From the NCBI GenBank assembly GCA_023663465.1, contig JAMPHJ010000008.1, positions 1 to 46,121 on the forward strand: a stretch of DNA of 46,121 nucleotides, written 5' to 3'. Positions 15,845 through 24,101 of the stretch are shown here, in pieces. Numbering within the stretch: the stretch's first letter is position 1; the number at the start of each line of letters is the position of its first letter. Below the pieces are notes generated by a model that worked only from the letters and a program-made list of their open reading frames with translations, was not told the origin of the DNA and searched no databases. The DNA comes from Muribaculaceae bacterium (GTDB lineage: Bacteria; Bacillota; Clostridia; Lachnospirales; Lachnospiraceae). The position numbers and the translations under genes were made by a program.

Positions 15845-17759
15845 TGCTTCCACCACAGTAAAATTGATACCATTGTTGAAATACGAAGAAAGACCATGAC
15901 AATTTTGAATAATTTGCACCCGTCCCCGGACCTGCATCTCCTGTCCTGACATAATTTTCTATCATGTCGGACACATATGCTGCATCAAAAATTCCCTGTC
16001 TCTGTAAGTAGTCATAACTGCTGTAATCTAACAGTTGTTCTTTTAAAGATCCACGCAGCCATTTATCCAATGGAACCCCGAATCCTACCTTCGGTCTGTC
16101 CAATAATTCTTTGGGAATATAGTCGTAGGCAATCTCTTTTAAGATATGTTTTTTATCTCCATTTGTATATTTAAAAGCATGGGGAATCCGGTAAGAAAAT
16201 TCCATAACATCTGTATCTAATATAGGGCATCTGGACTCTAAAGAATACTTCATAGACGCCCTGTCCACCTTGCAAAGAATATCCCCCGGCAGATAAGTGT
16301 CCATATCCAATAACATCCGGCGCACCTGCCAGTTCCGCACCCCGTACTTACTCTCTATCATGTAGTGTACCGGTAACGGCTCCCCATAGGTTCTCCGCTC
16401 TTCTTCCAGACAGTCTTGCACCATCGCCTTTGCTTTCACGATATAATTATCCGCACCAAACTGGGTCTGACTCTCTTTTTCCCGATTTCCTGCTATGACG
16501 CGCACACGAAAAGGCAGACGCTCTTCTAGCTTCATCTGCTTAAATCCTGGCAGATTACAGATTCCGTGCACCATTGCACCAAGCATATCCAGTTTCTGTG
16601 CCTGTCTGACGTTCTCATAAATATTGTACCCACAGAAAAACTCATCTCCGCCGTCGCCGGATAGCGCCACCGTTACCTGGGATTTTGCCAGTTGGGATAC
16701 TAACATGGTCGCAATTTGGGAGCTGTCTGCAAAAGGTTCATCATAATATTTCGGAATGCTTTCTACCAGCGCAAACATTTCCGTCTCGTCGATATAAGCC
16801 TCCGTATGGTTCGTCCCAAGATAGTCAGCGACTGCCTTGGCATACTTTGCCTCATTATATTTTTCTTCATGAAAACCGATGGAAAAGGTCTTAATTGGCA
16901 TATCGGAATGCTCCTGCGCAATCGCTGTGACCAAAGAAGAATCATATCCCCCGCTTAAAAAAGAACCAAGCTCTACGTCAGAAATCATTCGGGCGGCTAC
17001 GGATTTCTTTAACAGCTCCTTTAAGCCCTCTTTCGCCTCTTCATAACTTTTTACAGGCTTGGCGCTAAGCTCTTGATAGCGCGTTTTGATATCCCAATAC
17101 TTCCACGTCTTCACATTGCCTTCCCGAAAACATAATACGGCGCCCGGCTCCACCTGATAGACGTCCCGGAAAATACTGTCCGGCGCATTGATATACTGTT
17201 GAAACAGATAACGGGACAACACTTCCCGCCGGATTTCCTTAGGAAAACCGGGACATGCCATAATCGGCTTTAACTCTGAAGCAAAGACAAGATTGCCATC
17301 CTGCTTCCAATAATAAAGCGGTTTCTTACCGATTCTGTCCCGCATCAGATAAAGCTCGCCGTTTTCCCTGTCATACAGCGCAATGGCAAACATGCCCTGA
17401 AATCTGTCCACACATTGGATTCCCCATTTCAAATATGCCGCCAGAATCACTTCCGTATCGCACTGAGATTGAAATGGATAACCGGACAGTTCCTCTTTCA
17501 GCTCCCGGAAATTATAGATTTCCCCATTATAGACAACTGAAAGCCGCTTGTTGGCGGAATGCATCGGCTGATGCCCCAGCTTAGACAAATCCAGAATAGA
17601 CAATCTCCTCTGCGCCAGACCTACTCGATAACCGCCCCCCGCGTCATAGATTTCCTCGCCGCTATCGTCCGGTCCCCTATGATACATCGTATCGTTCATC
17701 GCCTTTAACGTGTCCAGGCTAATCTCTTTTGTACTGACATAACCACAGATACCGCACAT
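15837..17759 (-). CDS. asnB: AsnB-like glutamine amidotransferase (proximal copy)
   Basis: 640 residues. MCGICGYVS with Cys2 as the glutaminase nucleophile, YHRGPDDSGEE and YNGEIYN in the N-terminal domain; FLSGGYDSSLV as the ATP-pyrophosphatase loop and ALSGDGGDEFFCGYN in the C-terminal domain. Same architecture as the enzyme at 11804-13699 but diverged, with Gly in the SGG loop where the other has Ala. Likely amidates a hexuronic acid carboxyl (as proposed for WbpS/WbtH) rather than aspartate; this is inference from the locus. AGGAG is 6 nt before the ATG and lies in the last unit of a degenerate ~24-bp repeat. The downstream GT4 gene overlaps its end. Confidence 0.9.
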   Translation of the reverse strand: MCGICGYVSTKEISLDTLKAMNDTMYHRGPDDSGEEIYDAGGGYRVGLAQRRLSILDLSKLGHQPMHSANKRLSVVYNGEIYNFRELKEELSGYPFQSQCDTEVILAAYLKWGIQCVDRFQGMFAIALYDRENGELYLMRDRIGKKPLYYWKQDGNLVFASELKPIMACPGFPKEIRREVLSRYLFQQYINAPDSIFRDVYQVEPGAVLCFREGNVKTWKYWDIKTRYQELSAKPVKSYEEAKEGLKELLKKSVAARMISDVELGSFLSGGYDSSLVTAIAQEHSDMPIKTFSIGFHEEKYNEAKYAKAVADYLGTNHTEAYIDETEMFALVESIPKYYDEPFADSSQIATMLVSQLAKSQVTVALSGDGGDEFFCGYNIYENVRQAQKLDMLGAMVHGICNLPGFKQMKLEERLPFRVRVIAGNREKESQTQFGADNYIVKAKAMVQDCLEEERRTYGEPLPVHYMIESKYGVRNWQVRRMLLDMDTYLPGDILCKVDRASMKYSLESRCPILDTDVMEFSYRIPHAFKYTNGDKKHILKEIAYDYIPKELLDRPKVGFGVPLDKWLRGSLKEQLLDYSSYDYLQRQGIFDAAYVSDMIENYVRTGDAGPGTGANYSKLSWSFFVFQQWYQFYCGGSNG

Positions 17760-17760
17760 A

Positions 17761-17835
17761 CGTTACTCCTATTCCGTTTTTTATTCTGCTCTTACTCCGG
17801 TCTCTTATTCTGCTTATTATTCCGGTTTTTTATTC
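17761..17835 (-). repeat. Degenerate purine-rich tandem repeat, three units of 24-26 bp
   Basis: Read on the minus strand, three units begin GAATAA and contain CGGAAT or CGGAGT: 17811-17835, 17787-17810 and 17761-17786. The last unit carries the AGGAG of the AsnB-like gene, so copy number would change the leader length and the number of binding-site-like sequences. Confidence 0.6.
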
Positions 17836-17879
17836 CAATTCCTTACTTTAGTTTTTATCCAGTTTAACGTTTTATACCC

Positions 17880-18638
17880 TTAGCGCTGAAATTTTTCGAT
17901 AAAATAATCTTTATACTCCCCGAAATCCTTACATTCCTGGTCGATGGAAGCAATCAGCTCCTGATATTTTTCCTGTACAAGCGCACGATAGTTGTTAAAA
18001 TTATTATAGCCTTCCTTACACCATGCGAAAGGATGGGTCAGAATCTGCACCTTATCATAACTAGTGATATTTTCTTCATCCGGGTATCCATAACGCCAGA
18101 TATGATTGGCGTCCGACATGTATTTTACCATAACAGGTGTTTCATTTGTGATATTCTCTGCAAAAGTAAAGAAATCATCCTGATAGGCGTTAATAATCCC
18201 CTCCAGTTTGATGTTCTCCCTCAGCACATCTTTTGATGGTCTATGGATGGAAAATTCCTTGATTTCAAACCCGAACATTTCGCTCAGAATATCCATCTCT
18301 TTCTGAATCCTTTTACGGATTTCTGACATGTCTGTCATACCATTTAGGGCAAAATGCAGCCCGATATGCTGCCCTCTTTCATGCATATCACGAATCATAT
18401 CCAGATTTTTCCTGGAAAGCACATTATAGGAATTATTCGTCCACTGAAAGAAATAGGTGGAAACAAAATCCATGCTCTGCTCTACCCTTGAAAGCTCATA
18501 CGCCCTTTCTACGCTGTATTCCACGTCATGACGCATGATAATGAACTTGTCCTTTCCAAGCGCCTCCCTGTAATGGGCGTATCTGCCGGTAGACTTTATG
18601 ATTCTGATAATTTCCTTATAATCTTCAAATGAAAACAT
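17880..18638 (-). CDS. Polysaccharide deacetylase-like protein (NodB/CE4 fold), cytoplasmic
   Basis: 252 residues. IIMRHDVEYSVERAYEL places the metal-binding His-Asp pair near residue 37, and GQHIGLHFALNG and EFSIHRPS supply later histidines, as in distant NodB-type deacetylases. No signal peptide or membrane segment is visible, so it would act inside the cell, on a nucleotide sugar or lipid-linked intermediate, unlike peptidoglycan deacetylases. The activity is inferred; divergent members may have other roles. GGGAGG sits 7 nt before the ATG. It follows the SGNH-like gene by 17 bp and contains one TGACA-N4-TGTCA palindrome. Confidence 0.75.
   Translation of the reverse strand: MFSFEDYKEIIRIIKSTGRYAHYREALGKDKFIIMRHDVEYSVERAYELSRVEQSMDFVSTYFFQWTNNSYNVLSRKNLDMIRDMHERGQHIGLHFALNGMTDMSEIRKRIQKEMDILSEMFGFEIKEFSIHRPSKDVLRENIKLEGIINAYQDDFFTFAENITNETPVMVKYMSDANHIWRYGYPDEENITSYDKVQILTHPFAWCKEGYNNFNNYRALVQEKYQELIASIDQECKDFGEYKDYFIEKFQR
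18324..18337. repeat. TGACA-N4-TGTCA palindrome, site 7
   Basis: Centre TGTC; inside the CE4-like gene. Coding-strand frame reads ATG ACA GAC ATG TCA. Confidence 0.8.
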
Positions 18639-18655
18639 GAATTTTCCTCCCTGTT

Positions 18656-19738
18656 TTATTCCGCCTCCGCTTCCTCCTTGGCGGCATATTCTTTCTTCCT
18701 GATACGATCAGCTAACAAACTTCTCGCTTCCCCAGACTGCTCCAGCCACAAATCATACGCCCTATCCCAGGATGCATACGCCGAATCGCCCCGTTTGTCC
18801 GTAAACTCATAATGTTCCAGCAGATATGCCTCTAAAAATGCAGTGCACTTATCCGCTCCCACGATATTCGTATGGCTGCCGTAATCCGCAAAATCTTCTT
18901 CAAATACAATACCGATTTCGTCATAGTAATTATTCATATTGAGAAAAGGATAACCTGCCTCTTTCACAATGTCTTCCATGTAGTTAAACATCTGCTGCTC
19001 TTCCGGCGTTTCGCCATAGGGTGATACGATAAATAACGCCCGCAATTTATTATCTTGCAAATATTGCAGCAAATCTTTCAGATAGACTTCTTGGCTGTCT
19101 GGAATTGCCAGTTTTCCCTGCATACCGCCCGCTTCCGGTCTAATCGTGGGACCTACTTCGTCCTTGATATAGAACCCTTTTAACGCACTTTCCTTATGAT
19201 AACGCCAGTTTTTCCACTCTGACGGCAGCATCAGCATTTTCCAGTTTGTATGATATTTAAACAAATCGATGTAAAAACTCAAGCGGTCTTCTGTTTCCGG
19301 CACCATCGCCTGAATCGTTTTTACTCGGTTCCAGGAATATCGCAGATTATCCGTTACCCCGCGTGTATACGCCATATTGTCTTTCAGTCCTTCATCGTCC
19401 ATCGTAAACATACGCATTTCAAAAATATAAAGGGACGGGGACTGGGTTTTTTTCACTTCTTCCACCAGATATTTCATTGCTACAGGACGCTGCACATTAG
19501 ACGATAACGGATAGGCCGCAATCCCGGTTTCTCCCCACAGCATCGGCGCCGCATAAAAAGGAAAAACCGGACTCGAACCAATCATGACAATATCGAGTGT
19601 ATCCTTTTCTTCCGCATAAAAGCCGGAAAATCTATCTTTCACTTCCCCGTTGGTTCTGACCATATAAGATACTGACACGACTGTCACCAGAAAAATCCCT
19701 ATGAAGATAACGCTTTTGATAAATTGCTTCCAATTCAT
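18656..19738 (-). CDS. Membrane-anchored SGNH-like protein, possible O-acyltransferase or esterase
   Basis: 360 residues. One N-terminal hydrophobic segment (about residues 8-27) anchors an outside domain. IVMIGSSPVFPFYAAPMLW contains the block I serine (G-S-S), and the C-terminal DYGSHTNIVGADK supplies an Asp and His in the position of the SGNH catalytic pair; the order resembles DltD/AlgJ-type proteins that move acyl groups on exported polymers. The role (O-acetylation or deacylation of the surface glycan) is inference. The start is set at ATG 19738 with GAGG 5 nt upstream rather than GTG 19744. It sits between a GT4 gene and the deacetylase-like gene. Confidence 0.7.
   Translation of the reverse strand: MNWKQFIKSVIFIGIFLVTVVSVSYMVRTNGEVKDRFSGFYAEEKDTLDIVMIGSSPVFPFYAAPMLWGETGIAAYPLSSNVQRPVAMKYLVEEVKKTQSPSLYIFEMRMFTMDDEGLKDNMAYTRGVTDNLRYSWNRVKTIQAMVPETEDRLSFYIDLFKYHTNWKMLMLPSEWKNWRYHKESALKGFYIKDEVGPTIRPEAGGMQGKLAIPDSQEVYLKDLLQYLQDNKLRALFIVSPYGETPEEQQMFNYMEDIVKEAGYPFLNMNNYYDEIGIVFEEDFADYGSHTNIVGADKCTAFLEAYLLEHYEFTDKRGDSAYASWDRAYDLWLEQSGEARSLLADRIRKKEYAAKEEAEAE
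19673..19686. repeat. TGACA-N4-TGTCA palindrome, site 8
   Basis: Centre CGAC; inside the SGNH-like gene. Coding-strand frame reads GTG ACA GTC GTG TCA. It is the last copy; none was found from 19.7 to 46.1 kb. Confidence 0.8.
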
Positions 19739-19779
19739 AGACACCTCATGCTATCCCTTCTAATCCCCATGCTCCTATC

Positions 19780-20892
19780 TCACTCGCCGCACAACTGCTC
19801 AATATAGTCTCTCCACTGCTCAAATATTGTATCCGCATTCGCCTTATCCGCAATCTTCCTTGCCTCTGCACCCAGCCGCGCCGCCAGCTTGGGATCCTCT
19901 ATCAGACGGTTGATGCCCGCTTCCAGTGCCCGCTGATTTTTAATCGGTATCAGAAGACCATCTTTTTCATGGGTCATGATGGTTCTTGGTCCGCCGCAGG
20001 GACAGTCTGTCGCAACAATCGGCAGCCCCATCGCCATCGCCTCCATCAGGGCATTTGGCAGCCCTTCCCAATCGGAAGTAAAGGCAAAAAGCGCGGCATC
20101 TGCCAGATCTTTTTCCAAAGAATCGCTTCCGCCCATCAAATGAATATAATCTTCGGCATGATACTTTGCGATTAATTTCTCTAAAAGCTCTTTCGTTCCA
20201 TCCAGAGAATCCTCGCCATAAATTTTCAAATCGTAATCAGGGTGTTTCTGATGCACTTTCACAAAAGCGCGAACCAACATAGGCTGATTCTTAAAATCCA
20301 CCAGCCGTCCGGACTGTACTACGGTTTTCGTCCGCTCCTCCACTTCCGGCGTCCCGATATATTTAGGATTGATGGGATTTAGGATAATCCGGGAATTTTC
20401 CTGTAGTCTCGGCGCAAAAAATTCTTTTGCCCCCTCGGTCTGGAACACACAGCCGTCCGCCCGCGGAAAAAGCAGCGGAATCTGTATTTTATCGCTCCAT
20501 TCCTCATAATGCCCTTCTGGATTGGTACGGATGGAAATTAAGACAGGTATTTTCATGAAATACGCCGCCATCAGTCCCCGATAGAGCGGTTTTCTCGTAA
20601 AAGGAATCAGAATATCCGGTTTTGCTTTCTGCAGAAAACGCCTTAAATAATGGATGCGTAGTAAAATCTGCACGAAACGCGGTTTCTTCTCATCCCCAGC
20701 GCGCAGTCCCACATGGACGCGTTTCACTTTTGGATTTATCTCAAATTCATTTTCCCCATACCATTCCGTGGTAATGTAAACGCGGTATCCGTTTTCTGCA
20801 AACTGATTCGCCAGATTCGTAACAACCCGCTCTGCGCCGCCTTGTTCCAGACAATTTAAATGAAATGCAATTTTCCGTTTCAGTTCGCCCAT
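19780..20892 (-). CDS. Glycosyltransferase family 4
   Basis: 370 residues, GT-B fold. KIAFHLNCLEQGGAERVVTNLANQF (N-terminal glycine-rich loop), VVQSGRLVDFKNQPMLVRAF (donor site) and FTSDWEGLPNALMEAMAMGLP (E-x7-E) are clear; the enzyme resembles EpsF/CapM-type transferases. Cytoplasmic and membrane-associated; the sugar cannot be assigned. GAGAGG is 8 nt before ATG, and the start overlaps the upstream GT4 gene by 13 bp, pointing to coupled expression of three consecutive GT4 genes (19780-23137). Confidence 0.92.
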   Translation of the reverse strand: MGELKRKIAFHLNCLEQGGAERVVTNLANQFAENGYRVYITTEWYGENEFEINPKVKRVHVGLRAGDEKKPRFVQILLRIHYLRRFLQKAKPDILIPFTRKPLYRGLMAAYFMKIPVLISIRTNPEGHYEEWSDKIQIPLLFPRADGCVFQTEGAKEFFAPRLQENSRIILNPINPKYIGTPEVEERTKTVVQSGRLVDFKNQPMLVRAFVKVHQKHPDYDLKIYGEDSLDGTKELLEKLIAKYHAEDYIHLMGGSDSLEKDLADAALFAFTSDWEGLPNALMEAMAMGLPIVATDCPCGGPRTIMTHEKDGLLIPIKNQRALEAGINRLIEDPKLAARLGAEARKIADKANADTIFEQWRDYIEQLCGE

Positions 20893-21983
20893 TCTCTTAT
20901 CCTCTCAACATAGGCTTCCACAGTATAGTCCCCGGCGCGTTTTTTTGCCATTTCCCGATAATGCGCAAGCCGCTTCTCATCCTTTAACAGCGCCGTCATC
21001 TGGGACGCCAGATTTTGCTCTTCTTCCGTAATATGCTCCGGGTTCCAGTCCGGCTCCGGGCTCATATTCGGAATCAGGATTCCGTACTTGTCTTCTAAAA
21101 TTTCTTTCGGTCCCGTCATGCAGTCTGTGGCAATCGCCGGTATGCCCAATGCCATCGCTTCCACCAGCGCATTCGGAAATCCTTCATGATAAGAGGTCAG
21201 CGCATAGAGCGTCCCCTTTTTCAGATAGGGATAGGGATTTTTCTGCAAACCGGCGAAATAAACCGCTTCCCCGATTCCCAGCTGCTCTGCAAGTTTACGG
21301 TATTCGACAAATTCCCCTTCCCCGATAATCAGCAGCTTCGCATCGGTAAGTTCTTTCTGTACCAGATAAAATGCCTTTATCAGATGCCAGAATCCTTTTA
21401 CACTATCTTCCCTTCCCATGGAAAGAATGATTCTGCCCTCATTCCAGGGCAGCTTTGCTTCTTCTCTTACAGCAAGGCGTTCGATTTCCTTAATGTCAAA
21501 AGGATTCTGCAGCGTTACCGCCTTTTTACAGCCATATTTACCGCGTGTCTCGTCGCAGATTATCTGGGAACAGCAGATCAGCCTGTCCGCCTGTCTGCAA
21601 AAGAGACGTATCTGCCTTGGACTTTCCATATCCATATAACTTCTAACGCCCAACCACTTCTCCGCCTTTCCTCCAGAAGCGATATTGGCGAGATTTGCCG
21701 TCGGTCCAAAACTGTAAGCGATATCGATGTTTTCTGCTTTTTTTATCTTACGGATTCTGCGCCCGCGCCTAAACACATTCGCTATTTTCGCCAGTGTGCC
21801 CTGCTTGCTTGGCAGCTTCAAATCTATCACGGAGAGCCCCTCGATATCATAGGCGATATCTTTTGAGTCAAAAATAACAATCGTTACTTTAAAGTATGGC
21901 TGCAATAACCGCGCCGTCATGACGCATACTTTTTCAAAGCCGCCCTGATGCAGCGCCGGTACAATCAATAATATTTTTTTCAT
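20880..21983 (-). CDS. Glycosyltransferase family 4
   Basis: 367 residues. ILLIVPALHQGGFEKVCVMTARLL at the start, IILSMGREDSVKGFWHLIKAF in the donor domain and LTSYHEGFPNALVEAMALGIP as the E-x7-E region define a GT-B retaining enzyme. The first loop reads GGFEK rather than GGAER, which may alter acceptor binding. The ATG at 21983 makes an ATGA overlap with the upstream GT4. One of at least five GT4 enzymes in the locus, consistent with a repeat unit of many sugars or with branching. Confidence 0.92.
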   Translation of the reverse strand: MKKILLIVPALHQGGFEKVCVMTARLLQPYFKVTIVIFDSKDIAYDIEGLSVIDLKLPSKQGTLAKIANVFRRGRRIRKIKKAENIDIAYSFGPTANLANIASGGKAEKWLGVRSYMDMESPRQIRLFCRQADRLICCSQIICDETRGKYGCKKAVTLQNPFDIKEIERLAVREEAKLPWNEGRIILSMGREDSVKGFWHLIKAFYLVQKELTDAKLLIIGEGEFVEYRKLAEQLGIGEAVYFAGLQKNPYPYLKKGTLYALTSYHEGFPNALVEAMALGIPAIATDCMTGPKEILEDKYGILIPNMSPEPDWNPEHITEEEQNLASQMTALLKDEKRLAHYREMAKKRAGDYTVEAYVERIREWAN

Positions 21984-23137
21984 AGCCCTAAGTCATCCCC
22001 GTTTAAATAAAAGCTCCTGTAAGCCTCCGCCTGTGCCTTGACGTCAAAACCGCTCTCTACGATTTCCCGGTAGGTATCCCGCCTTTCATAATCCGCCTTA
22101 CTAAGAATTTCCTGCGCCCAGACTTTCGCCGGCGCCTCGATGCTAAGATAAGTCACAAGCTCTGTCGCCTGCGCTTCCTTTGTCACCGTGTCCGAGACGA
22201 AACAGCGCAGTCCCGCCGCCTGTGCTTCCACCAACACTCCCGGCAGCCCTTCATAGAAGGAAGGAAGCAGGAAAAAATCAAATGCCTGATAATAGTCTTC
22301 GGGATGTCTTTGATTTCCTGCAAATAACACTCGTTCTTTTATTCCAAGTTCTTCACTTTTCTGTTGCATTTTTTCTTTATCCGGTCCATCCCCGACCAAA
22401 AGCAGGACCGCGTCTTTCCCTAGTGCGCAGAGTGCGGCAAATACCTCTAATAAATAAGGATGATTTTTCGGATGGGATATCCGCCCCACATGTCCCACTA
22501 CCAATTTATCCGCGATTCCAAGGCTCTGGCGCATCTTATCCCTTTTCTCCGCCCGGTAAGTAAATTTCCCGGCATCAATGGCATTGTGGATGATCTTGAC
22601 ATTGCCCGCCTCTGCCCACGCTTTCCCAAAAGCATCGATACCGGCAAGTTTGGAACAGGCGAAACAGTAATCGGCTTTGCGGTATAAATTTTTCCGCAGC
22701 CATTTCGTGGCGATTCCTTTTAGCCCTTTTCCCACGCCCGCGCTCCTCGAATGGGCTACCGTAACCGGAACGCCCGCCGCTTTCGCAAGCGGCAGGTAAA
22801 TCGAGGCTGTGCTCGTCATATGCCCCTGCACCACGCGAAACTCATGATGCGCTGCAAAAAAGGCTTTGACGGCATTTCGATAAGTCAGATAATTATATAC
22901 TTTAAACTTCGGGAGCACATAGATATGCCCTCCCATTGAGAGGATTTCCTCATCATAAAACTGTTTTTCCCTCGCCCCGGCGTCCTGACCGGCACGCTTG
23001 ACTGCGCTGCTGTGCACAAGAAAGTCGAACTGAATCTCTTCCCTATCCATCTGCCTGTATAAATCCATAATCCGGCTTTCCGCACCGCCAAGTCCGGTGC
23101 CGCCGAGCACATGTAGTATCCGTACCGCTTCCGCCAT
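21980..23137 (-). CDS. Glycosyltransferase family 4 (EpsF-like)
   Basis: 385 residues. ILHVLGGTGLGGAESRIMDLYRQM, FDFLVHSS, VGHVGRISHPKNHPYLLEVF and LPSFYEGLPGVLVEAQAAGL follow the order of the EpsF group of exopolysaccharide GT4 enzymes. Expected to add one sugar to the undecaprenyl-linked chain in the cytoplasm. GGAGG lies 7 nt before the ATG, so this is an independently initiated start leading a coupled three-gene run. It is located 19 bp after the formyltransferase gene. Confidence 0.92.
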   Translation of the reverse strand: MAEAVRILHVLGGTGLGGAESRIMDLYRQMDREEIQFDFLVHSSAVKRAGQDAGAREKQFYDEEILSMGGHIYVLPKFKVYNYLTYRNAVKAFFAAHHEFRVVQGHMTSTASIYLPLAKAAGVPVTVAHSRSAGVGKGLKGIATKWLRKNLYRKADYCFACSKLAGIDAFGKAWAEAGNVKIIHNAIDAGKFTYRAEKRDKMRQSLGIADKLVVGHVGRISHPKNHPYLLEVFAALCALGKDAVLLLVGDGPDKEKMQQKSEELGIKERVLFAGNQRHPEDYYQAFDFFLLPSFYEGLPGVLVEAQAAGLRCFVSDTVTKEAQATELVTYLSIEAPAKVWAQEILSKADYERRDTYREIVESGFDVKAQAEAYRSFYLNGDDLGL

Positions 23138-23156
23138 CGCTTATCCTCCGCCGCTT

Positions 23157-24080
23157 CTACGAAGTCAGGATATCCCCCGCCCGCAGTTTGTGTTCGCAAT
23201 CATATCTATCGATTAACAACGAACCGTCCACCGTTCTTACAATCGGCTTTTCGTCGAAAACATCAATGATTTCACCCGGCGCATATGCCGAGAAGTCTAT
23301 CATTTCATCAAAAGGGTGAGCTTCCCAGATTGTCACTTTTGCCTCCCCGCACATTGCATAGGCGCCCGGAAAAGGCGCTGCTACACCGCGGATTAAATTA
23401 TAAATATTTCTCGTTCTCTCGTGAAAATCAATCCTGCCGTCCGCCGCCGTGCGTTTGGAGTACCAGGAGTCGAAGTCTTTAGAATCCGTGCGAATCGGGA
23501 TATTGCCACTTTCGTATGCCGCAAGCAGTTTCCTAATCAGGTTTTTGGAGCAAATCATATTTTTATACTGCGCCGTCCTGATATCGTCATGCTCTGTAAT
23601 GGAAAACATTTCCGTGGCAAAGACGTTGGGACTGTCCGCTTTTTCATCATAACGGAATAAATTCAGATTAAACCGGCTATCCCCCAGGATGATAGACCAA
23701 TTTAAGGGGGAGCGCCCCCGACCAAAAGGCAGGTAGCCGCAGTTTCCATGAAATCCGTAGATGCCGAAACGAAAGCTGTCCAGCACGGAAGGCGGAATCA
23801 ATCTCTGCCATCCCATAGAAATACCGATGTCAAATTCATTTTCTTTTAAAAAGTCCTGCGTTTTTTCATCCGTCAAAAAATAACTGTCCGCTTCATGCAC
23901 AGGGATTCCATATTTTTCCGTCAAAAAGGACAGCCCTTTATAGCCGGATATCTGATTTTTCTGCGTCACCGCCGGACTGACGGTAATCACTAAATCCACC
24001 GGACAAATCGTATTCTGAATAAACTCCACAATCGTTTCGGAAGTATCTTTCACGCCAAATACAACAACCCTATATTTCAT
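23157..24080 (-). CDS. Sugar N-formyltransferase (Fmt/ArnA-N-terminal family)
   Basis: 307 residues. The Rossmann-like formyltransferase domain has GFHGNCGYLPFGRGRSPLNW with His111, and Asp149 in RYDEKADSPNV; both are catalytic positions. The usual Asn two residues before the His is Gly109, as in the HG-type subgroup of this family. The C-terminal part (RTAADGRIDFHERTRNIYNLIRG and PFPGAYA) is the Fmt/ArnA-type second domain. It should formylate a 4-amino sugar on a nucleotide carrier using 10-formyl-tetrahydrofolate; candidate substrates come from the aminotransferases at 30558-31694 and 41755-42885. Genome-wide tRNA formylation by this gene is unlikely given its context. Confidence 0.85.
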   Translation of the reverse strand: MKYRVVVFGVKDTSETIVEFIQNTICPVDLVITVSPAVTQKNQISGYKGLSFLTEKYGIPVHEADSYFLTDEKTQDFLKENEFDIGISMGWQRLIPPSVLDSFRFGIYGFHGNCGYLPFGRGRSPLNWSIILGDSRFNLNLFRYDEKADSPNVFATEMFSITEHDDIRTAQYKNMICSKNLIRKLLAAYESGNIPIRTDSKDFDSWYSKRTAADGRIDFHERTRNIYNLIRGVAAPFPGAYAMCGEAKVTIWEAHPFDEMIDFSAYAPGEIIDVFDEKPIVRTVDGSLLIDRYDCEHKLRAGDILTS

Positions 24081-24101
24081 CCTCCAAAGACTTCCTTTCC
24101 C

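Noticed and set aside
21186..21866. 226-codon plus-strand open frame opposite a GT4 gene
   Set aside because: Same reasoning: antisense to a clear glycosyltransferase, composition follows the sense codons.
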